From NCBI GenBank assembly GCA_017510445.1, contig JAFWNF010000005.1:1-64000 (forward strand): a stretch of 64,000 nucleotides of DNA, written 5' to 3'. Both the position numbers and the translations under genes were made by a program. The number at the start of each line of letters is the position of its first letter. Position 1 is the stretch's first letter. This document shows, one piece after another, positions 1-7,279 of the stretch. Source of the DNA: Candidatus Saccharimonadota bacterium. Lineage in GTDB: Bacteria > Patescibacteriota > Saccharimonadia > Saccharimonadales > Saccharimonadaceae. Below the pieces are notes generated by a model. That model was not told the origin of the DNA. It ran no database searches and worked only from the letters and a program-made list of their open reading frames with translations.

Positions 1-1140
1 ACACATCTGGTATTCGTAGTTTGATAAGGATGGGTACGGTTGCCCGCCCCAGACCTTTTCAGAGCTCTACCCCCAGATGCTACTACATAACGCTAGCCCT
101 AAAGCTATTTCGAGGAGAACCAGCTATCTCCGAGTTCGATTGGCATTTCACCGCTAACCACAAGTCATCCAAGCACTTTACTGCGTACCCTGGTTCGGCC
201 CTCCACGTCGTGTTACCGACGCTTCAGCCTGCTCATGGTTAGGTCACCCGGTTTCGGGTCTAATACTGCCGACTTGTCGCCCTATTCAGGCTCGCTTTCA
301 CTGTGGCTCCATCAATTGACTTAACCTTGCCGACAACATTAACTCGCTGGATCGTTCTACAAAAAGCACGCCGTCACAGCAGAACAGAACTCACGACCCT
401 CTCCGTTACTGGTTGCGCGACTTCGTCGCGACTCAGTCTTGGGTTCTGTTCTGCTGCTCCGACACCTTGTAGGCACTGAGTTTCAGGATCTATTTCACTC
501 CCCTCCCGGGGTTCTTTTCACCTTTCCATCACTGTACTAGTTCGCTATCGATCAATCAATATATTTAGCCTTGGCAGGTGGTCCTGCCAGATTCAAACAG
601 GGTTTCTCGTGCCCCGTCCTACTTGAAAAAAGATATATAATGTCTAAGACCGTTTCGCGTACGGGGCTTTCACCCTCTTTGGCGTTTCATTCCAAAAACT
701 TCTGCTACGATCTAGGTTTTTTTACATTATGAGCTCAGTTAACGCTGTCTCTTTTTAGACAAAACCGTCTCGAGACGACTTTGTCCAAAAATTATCTAAT
801 TTCGCAACCCCTTTAATAACTCAGGTCGTTAAACCGTTAGGTTATCTTAAGGTTTGGGCTGTTCCAATTTCGCTCGCCACTACTTTCGGAATCATTGGTT
901 ATTCTCTTTTCCTCAACCTACTAAGATGATTCAGTTCGGCTGGTTCCCGTCTCCTTATCCTATGTGTTCAGATAAGTGCAATATGGCATGACCCATATTA
1001 GGTTTCCCCATTCGGCAATCCCCGGATCAATTCTCGTTCTCAGATCCCCGAGGCTTATCGCAGAGTCCTACGGCCTTCATCGGTATTGATTGTCAAGGCA
1101 TCCACTATCAGTGCCCTTAATTACCTTTTTATGCATTGAC
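1..1140 (-). rRNA. rrl: 23S ribosomal RNA, 5' portion (partial)
   Basis: The minus strand reads as the 5' third of bacterial 23S rRNA. Near 1095-1115 it has the conserved GTGGATGCCTTG start block, followed by the CGATGAAGG and GAATGGGGAAACC blocks, and later AAAAGAACCCCGG (near 505-520) and the GATAGCTGGTTCTC region near 115-135. The gene runs off the left edge, so only about 1.1 kb is present. The exact 5' end is uncertain (about 1125-1143). No 16S gene lies upstream: the next gene to the right is a protein gene on the opposite strand, and a consensus promoter sits in between. Helix 25 is enlarged by an inserted hairpin (separate entry). Confidence 0.97.
377..456 (-). other. Intervening-sequence-like expansion of 23S helix 25
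   Basis: Within the 23S gene, at the place corresponding to E. coli helix 25 (just before the block CTTTTTGTAGAACGATCCAGCGA as read on the minus strand), two perfectly complementary 14-base arms (377-390 and 443-456, CAGCAGAACAGAAC and its complement) enclose 52 bases. These contain an inner hairpin CGCGAC-TTC-GTCGCG at 416-430. In E. coli this helix is only about 25 bases. Helix 25 is a known site for intervening sequences removed by RNase III in other bacteria; whether this one is excised cannot be told from sequence. Confidence 0.75.
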
Positions 1141-1177
1141 TTAACTAGCAATCGAAGTTCGATTACTTGCCGTCAAT
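1135..1177 (-). other. Leader hairpin upstream of 23S rRNA
   Basis: An inverted repeat ATTGAC/GTCAAT (1135-1140, 1172-1177) encloses a perfect 7-base stem AATCGAA-G-TTCGATT (1150-1164). It straddles the likely mature 5' end, so it could be part of the rRNA processing stem or a local hairpin. The rest of 1141-1484 is the 23S leader plus the two divergent promoters listed separately; I see no gene in it. Confidence 0.4.
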
Positions 1178-1324
1178 TAAAATCTTTTCATCGTTAATGT
1201 CAAATTGTTAATTAAGGAGTTTAAAAGAAGATTTTGAGCGCGTTAAAGCGACCTCAAATAATCCTCGCTTTCCTTTTTCTTTTTACAGAGGTCGCAAAAC
1301 AAGCGACTTGCTTAACTGCAGGTG

Positions 1325-1353
1325 ATTATACCGCACCTTGAAAACTTTTGCAA
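1325..1353 (-). promoter_or_regulatory. Promoter of the 23S rRNA gene
   Basis: On the minus strand TTGCAA (1348-1353), a 17-base spacer, and a perfect TATAAT (1325-1330) point toward the 23S gene about 185 bases downstream. Because the next gene to the right is transcribed away on the plus strand, this is the only visible source of 23S transcription, which makes the 23S gene a separate transcription unit. Confidence 0.8.
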
Positions 1354-1395
1354 GGGTTTTTTTCGACTTTTTTTTAGATTTTTATGTTCTTGCTA

Positions 1396-1424
1396 TTGAC
1401 TTTTTAAAGAACTTGTGCTATAAT
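1396..1424 (+). promoter_or_regulatory. Promoter of the coiled-coil gene, shared with 62780-62808
   Basis: TTGACT (1396-1401), 17-base spacer, TATAAT (1419-1424). All 29 bases match the promoter at 62780-62808 (minus) except one spacer base. Just after the start site is a hairpin GCTCTA-TACTC-TAGAGC (1438-1454), then AAGGTTGGTGATTAT before the ATG at 1485. This promoter-hairpin-SD layout recurs at 3357 and 6462. Confidence 0.85.
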
Positions 1425-1484
1425 GTATAATAGGCGGGCTCTATACTCTAGAGCTTGTACTTTTATATTAAGGTTGGTGATTAT

Positions 1485-2651
1485 ATGTCAAACTATGAAC
1501 TTGATCGCCTGAGGGCGGAAGAGCAAGAAGCTTTCAGAAGAAAGCAGACTCTTTTTCAAGTTTATATCGACGCGAAAAACCGTGCTTCGGAAGCACACGA
1601 CGTAATGGATTCAGCTTGGCGAGAACGCTCAGAAGCTCGAGACGAGATGAACCGAGAGTATGAGGCAATGCAAACTCGGTATGAACAAAATGGCCAGGTT
1701 TGGGAGGAATATCGTAATCTTCGCAATTATAATAACTCTCTAATCGATTCCCTGCGCCGTGAAGCAGACTACGAGCATCAAGAGATGATTAGATGCTTCG
1801 ATCAAGCCAGTTCAGCGTATGAGTATGGTGACAAATCTGCAGCCCCTGGTTATGCTGCAGAAGGGCACGAGCACAAAGACCGAAGAGATATGCTCAATTC
1901 GGAAATAGGCACGTTAATCCAAGAGATTAAGGATGCAAAACTAAACGCTGAGTGGCAAGCACCAAGGACTGACAATTCGGCGTTCAAATCGGCCAAGGAA
2001 CGATTTGAAAGAGCAAAAATAATTCACGAATCGGCACAGACGGAATTTAAACGACTGAAGGCTGAAAGAGACCGCGCAAAAGCAGATTTCGATTCTGCAC
2101 AAGCTGAACATGTTCGGTTGAAAGCTGAGTTTCAAACGAAGCTCGAGGAAGTGAAGGCTCAGAATCAGCGCGAACGCGATAGCGCGCTCGATAAAGCTGG
2201 TGTAAATTGGCTTGAAAGAAACGATGCTAAGGTTGTCAAGAAGTCTGACGGGACAACGCAGATCTATCATGGTGGGCTTGGCTCGGGAGATGGAATTGGC
2301 CACGGACATACTGTCCTCGACAGCTCGGGTAGGAAAACTTATGACCGTGGAGCTTTTTCGGAACACGGAAGTCAAAATTTTACTGATGACAGCGGAAAAG
2401 GTGTCACGATTTATGACCGTAGAGCGCGGAAAGATCATGATGTTGCAGGAATAGCTGGTGGCATCAATCTTCGTGGGGACTATTATCATGGAAAAAAAGC
2501 AGGCGTAATTGGGCACTCCACTCAGTATTATGATGATGGTGTAAGACTTTCCAGAGACACAAGAGATGGTGCCCACGAGGAAAATATCCACTGGACAGAC
2601 GAACGTTTACCTGATGGCCATCCTGACAGACATCACAAACCAAAGGATTAA
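1485..2651 (+). CDS. Coiled-coil protein of unknown function with Gly/His/Asp-rich C-terminus
   Basis: 388 residues from the ATG at 1485, chosen over upstream in-frame starts because GGTTGGTGAT precedes it and the promoter at 1396-1424 leaves a leader of normal length. Residues 1 to about 235 are highly charged and alpha-helical, with long heptad-like stretches typical of coiled coils (many repeats of the type AxxxxxRLKAE). The last about 140 residues change character: rich in Gly, His, Asp and Tyr, with HGGLGSGDGIGHGH near 260 and an end rich in His and Asp. No signal peptide or membrane segment. I do not recognise a family. It is a single-gene unit closed by a strong terminator. A long helical stalk with a globular cap could suit a structural or effector role, but that is only inference. 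Confidence 0.8.
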   Translation: MSNYELDRLRAEEQEAFRRKQTLFQVYIDAKNRASEAHDVMDSAWRERSEARDEMNREYEAMQTRYEQNGQVWEEYRNLRNYNNSLIDSLRREADYEHQEMIRCFDQASSAYEYGDKSAAPGYAAEGHEHKDRRDMLNSEIGTLIQEIKDAKLNAEWQAPRTDNSAFKSAKERFERAKIIHESAQTEFKRLKAERDRAKADFDSAQAEHVRLKAEFQTKLEEVKAQNQRERDSALDKAGVNWLERNDAKVVKKSDGTTQIYHGGLGSGDGIGHGHTVLDSSGRKTYDRGAFSEHGSQNFTDDSGKGVTIYDRRARKDHDVAGIAGGINLRGDYYHGKKAGVIGHSTQYYDDGVRLSRDTRDGAHEENIHWTDERLPDGHPDRHHKPKD

Positions 2652-2657
2652 ATTTTC

Positions 2658-2686
2658 AAAAAGGCCACGAGGAATCGTGGCCTTTT
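2658..2686 (+). terminator. Rho-independent terminator after the coiled-coil gene
   Basis: AAAGGCCACGA-GGAA-TCGTGGCCTTTT forms an 11-base stem followed by a T tract, directly after the stop codon at 2651. Confidence 0.85.
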
Positions 2687-2717
2687 AATTTTGCTATTTA
2701 TATGTTATAATTATGCT

Positions 2718-3029
2718 ATGAAAAACTCTATTATTGATAAGATAATATCTGAAATTAATCGTTTATCCAACGAGAATCCTAGTGATTTTTTCTATATGAT
2801 TGACGGATATGCTGACGATTATGATAAGGAGAGCTTACGTTCTCTTATTATGGACTGGGAGAAATTAGAGAGAAAATCTTTTGCCGAGTTTTTTCCTAAG
2901 ACTTGGGCGGTTGTTTTGTTATTAAGAAACCTGAATGATGGACGCGAAAGAAATAAAGAAGAATATGAAAAAACTATACATCTAGCAAAAGAAGCGCTGG
3001 AAGAATTAACGCATGGCGGCGCAAAATAA
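2718..3029 (+). CDS. Small acidic protein of unknown function, predicted leaderless
   Basis: 103 residues starting MKNSIIDKIISEI. The start at 2718 is set by TATAAT at 2706-2711, which places the transcription start exactly on the A of the ATG; there is no Shine-Dalgarno. Predicted all-helical and soluble with many Asp/Glu and aromatic residues; no motif recognised. Its 3' end overlaps the next gene by 17 bases, so the two are probably co-expressed and may act together. Confidence 0.7.
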   Translation: MKNSIIDKIISEINRLSNENPSDFFYMIDGYADDYDKESLRSLIMDWEKLERKSFAEFFPKTWAVVLLLRNLNDGRERNKEEYEKTIHLAKEALEELTHGGAK

Positions 3030-3348
3030 AACGTTTACAGACACTGTCAAAAAATTCAAAGATAGTGAGCTAAAATTGCTCAAGGCTGAAGAAGAGGAAT
3101 TATTAGAATTCCGATCTATAATTGACGCAGATTTAGAAAAAGCAGAAAAAATAAAATACAAGAGAATTAATGATTTATACCATCTCAAAAACGATATCGA
3201 TGATGGACTTTCGATTGTTTCAAGTTTGGAAAATATGACAAAAAATCGAGATGATTTTAAGAGCCTTTCGAGAATATCCAAACTTTCTGATGGGCTACAC
3301 GCTTTTATCGAAGATATATATAAAGATTTAGATAGTGGTAGTCTTTAG
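3013..3348 (+). CDS. Small helical charged protein of unknown function
   Basis: 111 residues, start ATG at 3013 inside the end of the preceding gene (17-base overlap). Strongly helical with Lys/Glu runs (residues 10-50) suggestive of a coiled coil. No signal peptide, membrane segment or recognisable motif. The overlap suggests translational coupling with the 103-residue protein upstream. Confidence 0.65.
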   Translation: MAAQNKTFTDTVKKFKDSELKLLKAEEEELLEFRSIIDADLEKAEKIKYKRINDLYHLKNDIDDGLSIVSSLENMTKNRDDFKSLSRISKLSDGLHAFIEDIYKDLDSGSL

Positions 3349-3356
3349 AGCCTTTT

Positions 3357-3437
3357 TTGACATTCTTATCTGTTTCTAGTATAATTTAGGCTCAATCTGG
3401 GAGGTCCAGGTTAGAACTTTAAAAAGGTGGTTTAGAT
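3357..3437 (+). promoter_or_regulatory. Promoter with conserved hairpin leader, copy 1
   Basis: TTGACA (3357-3362), 17-base spacer, TATAAT (3380-3385). Immediately downstream lies AATCTGG-GAGGT-CCAGGTT (3394-3412), a 7-base stem whose loop displays a Shine-Dalgarno-like GGAGGT. The leader then has TTAAAAAGGTGG just before the ATG at 3438. The copy at 6462-6540 has the same arrangement, and the single stem difference (G-U versus A-U pair) keeps pairing intact. Confidence 0.8.
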
Positions 3438-3722
3438 ATGAAAAACCTATTTCTTGTCATTGGTTTGATACTCGGGCCGGTTGTCATTCCCTTTTCAGCC
3501 TTGACACTTGTTGAATATGTCCGTTTCAGGAAAAACCCAAATCGCTTTTATGATGCTATTGGCGAAGATGAAGACGAAGACGAAGAAGACGAAATAGAAC
3601 ACTATGATTTTCCGGACGGGTCTCATTTAGAGATTAATCGTAGTCGCGGAGAATATAACGTAACTGGAGGAGATGAGGGAGAATATGTTTGTGGCTGTAC
3701 GTATGGAGGTGAGAAAAAATGA
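3438..3722 (+). CDS. Small single-span membrane protein with acidic cytoplasmic tail
   Basis: 94 residues. One membrane helix near residues 4-27, then a positively charged stretch (RFRKNPNRF) and an Asp/Glu-rich run around 42-52. Residues near 58-66 carry the motif FPDGSHLEI, which recurs in the 133-residue protein encoded at 4030-4431 (FPDGSYLEI). The C-terminus has CGC. AAGGTGG lies 6 bases before the ATG; the stop overlaps the next start (ATGA). Function unknown; first gene of the accessory operon. Confidence 0.75.
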   Translation: MKNLFLVIGLILGPVVIPFSALTLVEYVRFRKNPNRFYDAIGEDEDEDEEDEIEHYDFPDGSHLEINRSRGEYNVTGGDEGEYVCGCTYGGEKK

Positions 3723-4024
3723 ACAAGAGTGATAACTTTCTTTTCAAAGTGACGGCAATTGCTGGAGGCATATGTGCTTTTACGGGCCCAATTTTAGGTG
3801 TTGTTTCATTATTGCTCGTGGCCGGCGTATTGTCTCTTCAGTCGTTTGCAACGAGAGTGTTTTTTATCATTCTCGGTGTGATAAGTTTTCTTAGTTTAGC
3901 TGTTATGATAACCTGTGAATGGGCGAAAATGGAATCACAGAGACATTCGGAAAAAGAACTCGCGATGGCGATGAGAAAAAGGCACAGAGAACAAACGAAA
4001 GCTAAAATCTTTGGAAAGAGGTGA
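3719..4024 (+). CDS. Small membrane protein with two predicted helices
   Basis: 101 residues; two hydrophobic segments (about 10-35 and 42-66) and a basic, Arg/Lys-rich C-terminal tail that should lie in the cytoplasm. It overlaps the preceding gene by 4 bases (ATGA). No family recognised. Confidence 0.75.
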   Translation: MNKSDNFLFKVTAIAGGICAFTGPILGVVSLLLVAGVLSLQSFATRVFFIILGVISFLSLAVMITCEWAKMESQRHSEKELAMAMRKRHREQTKAKIFGKR

Positions 4025-4029
4025 CAAAA

Positions 4030-4431
4030 ATGCTATTTTATATAGCAGTTGGTCTTTTGGGGGTTCTTGGGATTGTTTGCATAATACATGAATTAGTAAG
4101 CACTCCGTCCCCTATTAAACGCATAAAAGAAGAAGAAGTTAACAAACGACTGGGTAAGGAATGTCCGATGAGAATCGAGGGTGGAAGTTGCTTTGCGGCT
4201 GGTCGCTTATGTGCAGAGGTAGACAGACCTACTTGTGAGGGGCTACGGGATGCATATAATATGGGTCATTACGATGGCCAAAACATACAGCAGGCAAGAC
4301 GAAATGAACGCCATGAATTCCATTTTCCAGACGGGTCTTATCTAGAGATTATTGGTCCTCCCGACGGACCTTGTAAAACAACATATGTGAAGGCTGAGGA
4401 AAAAGACGAAAGAGGTGAGGAGGATGACTAA
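4030..4431 (+). CDS. Membrane-anchored Cys-containing protein with FPDGS motif
   Basis: 133 residues from the ATG at 4030, which has GAGGTG 7 bases upstream; a GTG at 4021 is possible but poorly spaced. One N-terminal membrane helix (about 2-22), then a soluble domain with five Cys (around 40-70 and 118) and the motif FHFPDGSYLEI near residue 97-107, shared with the gene at 3438-3722. The shared motif suggests two related or interacting proteins. Function unknown. Confidence 0.75.
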   Translation: MLFYIAVGLLGVLGIVCIIHELVSTPSPIKRIKEEEVNKRLGKECPMRIEGGSCFAAGRLCAEVDRPTCEGLRDAYNMGHYDGQNIQQARRNERHEFHFPDGSYLEIIGPPDGPCKTTYVKAEEKDERGEEDD

Positions 4432-4645
4432 TCGAGATTTGATTACGGCATGCGAGGCCCAGGATTGTGCCGACTGCGACTATGAGAAAGAATGTGATTA
4501 CTTTTGTAGCATCTATCATATTTTACCATTCGACATAATCAATGATCTCAGAAAAATAGAAGAGGAGTTGCAAAAATTTCCTTTTCCTATAAAACTTGAC
4601 GGTGAATGGCTCGAGAGTGAGGTGATGAAAATTGAAAAATCGTGA
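4424..4645 (+). CDS. Small Cys-motif protein, member 1 of a tandem family
   Basis: 73 residues, starting MTNRDLITACEAQDC. Start at 4424 chosen for the GAGGTGAGGAGG just upstream and because it aligns with its paralogues. Family signature visible here: N-R-D-L-I-x3-C-x4-C-x2-C-x5-E-C near residues 3-24, then an aromatic-rich segment, and a C-terminal DGEWLESEV. The four Cys could bind a metal ion. No membrane segment. Paralogues are encoded at 4632-5012 (two copies), 5005, 6793, 7067 and 7276. Confidence 0.75.
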   Translation: MTNRDLITACEAQDCADCDYEKECDYFCSIYHILPFDIINDLRKIEEELQKFPFPIKLDGEWLESEVMKIEKS

Positions 4646-5012
4646 GTTGATTGAATGGTGCACTATGCGCCGAAGTTGTTATTATTGCGAATATAACAAC
4701 GAATGCAACAGTTTTATAGTGCGCAATTTCATTACACCTGAAGAAGCTGGGATGTTAATTAAGGATAAAGTCGTTTTTGACGAAGACTGGCTTAACAGCA
4801 CTAGTCCTGGGTCAACAATGACCAACAGAGACCTTATCGTTCATTGTATCGGTATTGGCAAGAGGTGTTTTGGTTATTTTTGTGAGAACTGTGAGGCTTT
4901 TAAATCTCATAATTATGAGCTAAATCCCCATGAAGTCGCAAAATTAATACTCTCTGGGAAAAAATTTGACGACGAAGAATGGCTTGAAATCGAGGTGATG
5001 GAAAATGACTAA
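4632..5012 (+). CDS. Two-domain Cys-motif protein (tandem family members 2 and 3 fused)
   Basis: 126 residues with a TTG start at 4632, supported by GAGGTG 8 bases upstream and by alignment of MKNRELIEWC with the family start. The first half (to about 62) carries C-x5-C-x2-C-x5-C and FDEDWLN; the second half restarts internally with MTNRDLIVHC and ends EEWLEIEVMEND. It looks like two adjacent family genes joined in frame, evidence of recent tandem duplication. Confidence 0.75.
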   Translation: MKNRELIEWCTMRRSCYYCEYNNECNSFIVRNFITPEEAGMLIKDKVVFDEDWLNSTSPGSTMTNRDLIVHCIGIGKRCFGYFCENCEAFKSHNYELNPHEVAKLILSGKKFDDEEWLEIEVMEND

Positions 5013-5250
5013 TCGAAGCTTGATTAAGATGTGCGAGACCACGGATTGCGATGACTGCAAATGCGAAAAAGAATGTGATTATTTTTATCATATTTATGGT
5101 TCTGTGCCAGTAGTGGTGGGGGATTTTATACGTAGTGGCATTGACGTGATCTACGGTCTCAAAAAGGTAGAAGGGGAGCCACCTAGAGTTCCCGTTCCCG
5201 TAAAGCTCGACGAAGAATGGCTCGAGAGTGAGGTGATGGCAAATGACTAG
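5005..5250 (+). CDS. Small Cys-motif protein, tandem family member 4
   Basis: 81 residues, MTNRSLIKMCETTDCDDCK at the N-terminus followed by CEKECDYF, and LDEEWLESEV at the end, closest to the copy at 4424-4645. GAGGTGATG lies before the ATG, and start and stop codons overlap with both neighbours. Confidence 0.75.
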   Translation: MTNRSLIKMCETTDCDDCKCEKECDYFYHIYGSVPVVVGDFIRSGIDVIYGLKKVEGEPPRVPVPVKLDEEWLESEVMAND

Positions 5251-5452
5251 TAAGGAAGATAAAGAATTGCGGAAGGAATTCAGGAAAAACAGGGTGTCAC
5301 GAAAAGAGTTCAAAAGACTCCAGCTAGACTATGGCTGTTGCCAATGTTGTGACCTTGCCAGCCGAGAGCACTGTGGTGTATGCGGATGGTATCAAAATGT
5401 TTTTCAGTTTGAAGGCCCGAAAGTCAAGAAAAGGTTACAAAAATCTATGTGA
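5243..5452 (+). CDS. Small basic Cys-rich protein of unknown function
   Basis: 69 residues. Lys/Arg-rich first half, then GCCQCCDLASREHCGVCG (about residues 31-48), a cluster of seven Cys and one His that could form a zinc-binding knuckle. It lacks the N-terminal signature of the neighbouring tandem family. Overlaps the upstream gene by 8 bases. Confidence 0.7.
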   Translation: MTSKEDKELRKEFRKNRVSRKEFKRLQLDYGCCQCCDLASREHCGVCGWYQNVFQFEGPKVKKRLQKSM

Positions 5453-5463
5453 GGTGATAGAAA

Positions 5464-5928
5464 GTGTTCTTTGATGTGTGGGTAGCACCCTTAATAATAC
5501 TTCTTGTAGCATTTTCAATTATCACAATGATAGCGTACAGGCTAGAAACTGGACGTCCGTTGTACGAAAGTCCGTGGTTTTACGCTATTATGTGCACAGT
5601 TATTGCTGTGCTTGCGTGGATACTTTTGTCAGAAATAGACGAGGTTGATCCATTTCTTACAATTCCTTTGTTTGTTGTCGGCCTAATCGCTTCTTGTAAC
5701 AGTGCAGCAATTTATGCCGTTCTAGTCGCTAGGAGCTTCTCAAAAATACGACATCGTAGGCGAAAGAAAAAGCAAATGGAACAAGAACGACGCGAAACAG
5801 TGGAATCCGAAGATTTTGCAAGGTTCATAGACGAAGACCTTGGAATGATCATAACGGTAGACAAATCCAGGGGAGTAATCAGAGTTCTGGTAAAGGAGGA
5901 AAGTGACGATGAAACGCAAGAAGATTGA
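5464..5928 (+). CDS. Small polytopic membrane protein with charged C-terminal domain
   Basis: 154 residues with a GTG start at 5464 (GAGGTGATAGAAA upstream). Three to four membrane helices in residues 5-95, then a basic segment RHRRRKKK near 101 and an acidic soluble tail with a short beta-rich end (GMIITVDKSRGVIRVLV). Function unknown; part of the coupled operon. Confidence 0.75.
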   Translation: MFFDVWVAPLIILLVAFSIITMIAYRLETGRPLYESPWFYAIMCTVIAVLAWILLSEIDEVDPFLTIPLFVVGLIASCNSAAIYAVLVARSFSKIRHRRRKKKQMEQERRETVESEDFARFIDEDLGMIITVDKSRGVIRVLVKEESDDETQED

Positions 5929-6058
5929 GAAAATCAACGAGAGATATCGCGAAGCGACAAAACACGTTGTCGTCTGCACCGATGACTCTCCAAAAGCAAT
6001 CGCAAAATACCGAAGTTATTATGCGGCTCCTCGTTTCCCGAGAGAGGGCAAAAAGTGA
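5909..6058 (+). CDS. 49-residue basic protein of unknown function
   Basis: Starts at ATG 5909, 8 bases after AAAGGAGG, and overlaps the end of the preceding gene. The product begins MKRKKIEKINERYRE and ends PRFPREGKK; strongly basic, one Cys, no membrane segment. The clear ribosome-binding site and gene spacing support it as real. Confidence 0.65.
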   Translation: MKRKKIEKINERYREATKHVVVCTDDSPKAIAKYRSYYAAPRFPREGKK

Positions 6059-6078
6059 ATTTGAAAAGAGGTGAGAAC

Positions 6079-6417
6079 ATGACAGACAATAGAAGCTTCG
6101 GGCTGAAGATTTACCATTTCTTCACGGACCTCGTGCATATTCTCATTCTTCTGGGTATTTTGGCCCTTATCGTCGGCGCATTTGCCGGTGTTCTAAAGAT
6201 GAATATTCCGTTCATCAATAAAACCTACCTCGCTACGCTTTCTTTGATGATCGTTGCAGCAGTTGTGGTTGAATTGATTTCCAGAGCGTTCGCAGAACAT
6301 ATGATACGGAAAAAGCACTGGCAAAGAAACGACGTGTTTGGCAAGCCAATTGAAGGCCTTCCTGTGCCAGAAAATTGGAGTAACCAAGACAGCCCAGATG
6401 CTGACCTTTATATCTGA
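6079..6417 (+). CDS. Small membrane protein with two helices
   Basis: 112 residues from the ATG at 6079, preferred over the in-frame GTG at 6055 because AGAGGTGAG lies 6 bases before it. Two hydrophobic segments (about 18-42 and 52-75) and a soluble C-terminal tail with GLPVPENW. Last gene before the terminator at 6430-6460. Function unknown. Confidence 0.75.
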   Translation: MTDNRSFGLKIYHFFTDLVHILILLGILALIVGAFAGVLKMNIPFINKTYLATLSLMIVAAVVVELISRAFAEHMIRKKHWQRNDVFGKPIEGLPVPENWSNQDSPDADLYI

Positions 6418-6429
6418 CCACCAAAATTG

Positions 6430-6460
6430 TCCCTTGCGAGATGCTCGCAGGGGATTTTTT
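6430..6460 (+). terminator. Rho-independent terminator ending the first accessory operon
   Basis: CCCTTGCGA-GATGC-TCGCAGGGG stem followed by ATTTTTT, directly after the stop at 6417 and abutting the next promoter. Confidence 0.8.
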
Positions 6461-6461
6461 C

Positions 6462-6560
6462 TTGACATTTTTATCTGTTTTTGACATAATATAATTCTCA
6501 ATCTGGGAGGTCCAGATTAGAACATTAAAAGGTTGGTTTTTAAATTTTATTCTGAGAGAG
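6462..6560 (+). promoter_or_regulatory. Promoter with conserved hairpin leader, copy 2
   Basis: TTGACA (6462-6467), 17-base spacer, CATAAT (6485-6490). The perfect hairpin AATCTGG-GAGGT-CCAGATT occupies 6500-6518, followed by TTAAAAGGTTGGTTT as in copy 1. Identity with the region 3357-3430 covers the -35 box, most of the spacer, the hairpin and the post-hairpin tract. GAGAGAGGTG then precedes the first gene. Confidence 0.8.
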
Positions 6561-6569
6561 GTGAAAATT

Positions 6570-6800
6570 TTGCGAATTTTGCTAAATCTGCCGGTAATAC
6601 TTTTTGCGATTTTGGTTTTTACTTTGATTTATTTGATATTTTTCAAAGGCAAAAAGCCGAAAAAGAGAAAAATCCCTAGTTATTTCAACGCAAATCCGAG
6701 TGAAAACTCGATCGACGCCCAGTCGGTTTTTGAGTTTTTAGAGGGAAATGACATCAAAACTGATTATTTGAAGAATGAAAGAGGTGAAAGAAGTGACTAA
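6570..6800 (+). CDS. Small single-span membrane protein
   Basis: 76 residues from the TTG at 6570 (AGAGAGGTG 7 bases upstream; GTG at 6561 would overlap that site). One N-terminal membrane helix followed by a basic KGKKPKKRK stretch, then an acidic tail. First gene of the second accessory operon; function unknown. Confidence 0.65.
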   Translation: MRILLNLPVILFAILVFTLIYLIFFKGKKPKKRKIPSYFNANPSENSIDAQSVFEFLEGNDIKTDYLKNERGERSD

Positions 6801-7089
6801 CGGCGAATTAATCCAGGCTTGCGCTGGACAGTGTTGCGCTAGATGTGATTATCACAGCGAATGTGATACGTTCAAACACGTCTATGACCGTCTGCCAGAA
6901 GAATTGGGGTTTATAGCAAAAAAGGAAGGTGCTACCGCTGAAGTGACCCTCAATTTGTCTATCCCTATTGATGAAGACTGGCTGAACACCAAAATGAGCA
7001 TGACGCTCATTAAGGCTATTGTATCATCGACCCCCACGGCGTTTCGAATGAAAGTGGTGAACAAAAATGAAAAACAAGGAACTGATTGA
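6793..7089 (+). CDS. Small Cys-motif protein, tandem family member 5
   Basis: 98 residues with a GTG start at 6793, chosen because it aligns with the family start (T-N-G-E-L-I-x2-C) and has AAAGAGGTG upstream. Cys pattern C-x4-C-C-x2-C-x5-EC in residues 10-25, then RLPEEL and DEDWLN as in paralogues. The C-terminal 30 residues are unlike the family and may be a frame extension. Confidence 0.7.
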   Translation: MTNGELIQACAGQCCARCDYHSECDTFKHVYDRLPEELGFIAKKEGATAEVTLNLSIPIDEDWLNTKMSMTLIKAIVSSTPTAFRMKVVNKNEKQGTD

Positions 7090-7279
7090 TAAATGTTTAA
7101 AGCAAACGCATTGCCCTAGTTGTAAGTTCGACAAGGAATGCGGCAAATTCAGAAAGAAGAACCATAATTTCATTCCCGAAGAAGTCGGCACAAGGCTTAT
7201 CGGAAAGATAATGAAAACCCCAGACGGCGAAGTAATCAGATTCAACGAGGAATTTCTCGAAAGGGAGGTAGGAAAATGA
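7067..7279 (+). CDS. Small Cys-motif protein, tandem family member 6
   Basis: 70 residues: MKNKELIDKC, then C-x2-C-x5-EC and FIPEEVG, ending NEEFLEREVGK. Overlaps both neighbours. Lys-rich; no membrane helix. Confidence 0.75.
   Translation: MKNKELIDKCLKQTHCPSCKFDKECGKFRKKNHNFIPEEVGTRLIGKIMKTPDGEVIRFNEEFLEREVGK

Noticed and set aside
21..242. Open reading frame of 73 codons inside the 23S gene
   Set aside because: Lies wholly within conserved rRNA sequence on the opposite strand; no ribosome site.
1941..2591. 216-codon minus-strand frame opposite the coiled-coil gene
   Set aside because: Shadow of the plus-strand gene, which has promoter, ribosome site and terminator; the antisense product is Ser/Phe-rich without domain features.
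4021..4029. GTG at 4021 as start of the FPDGS membrane protein
   Set aside because: It lies in the GAGGTG ribosome site used by the ATG at 4030.
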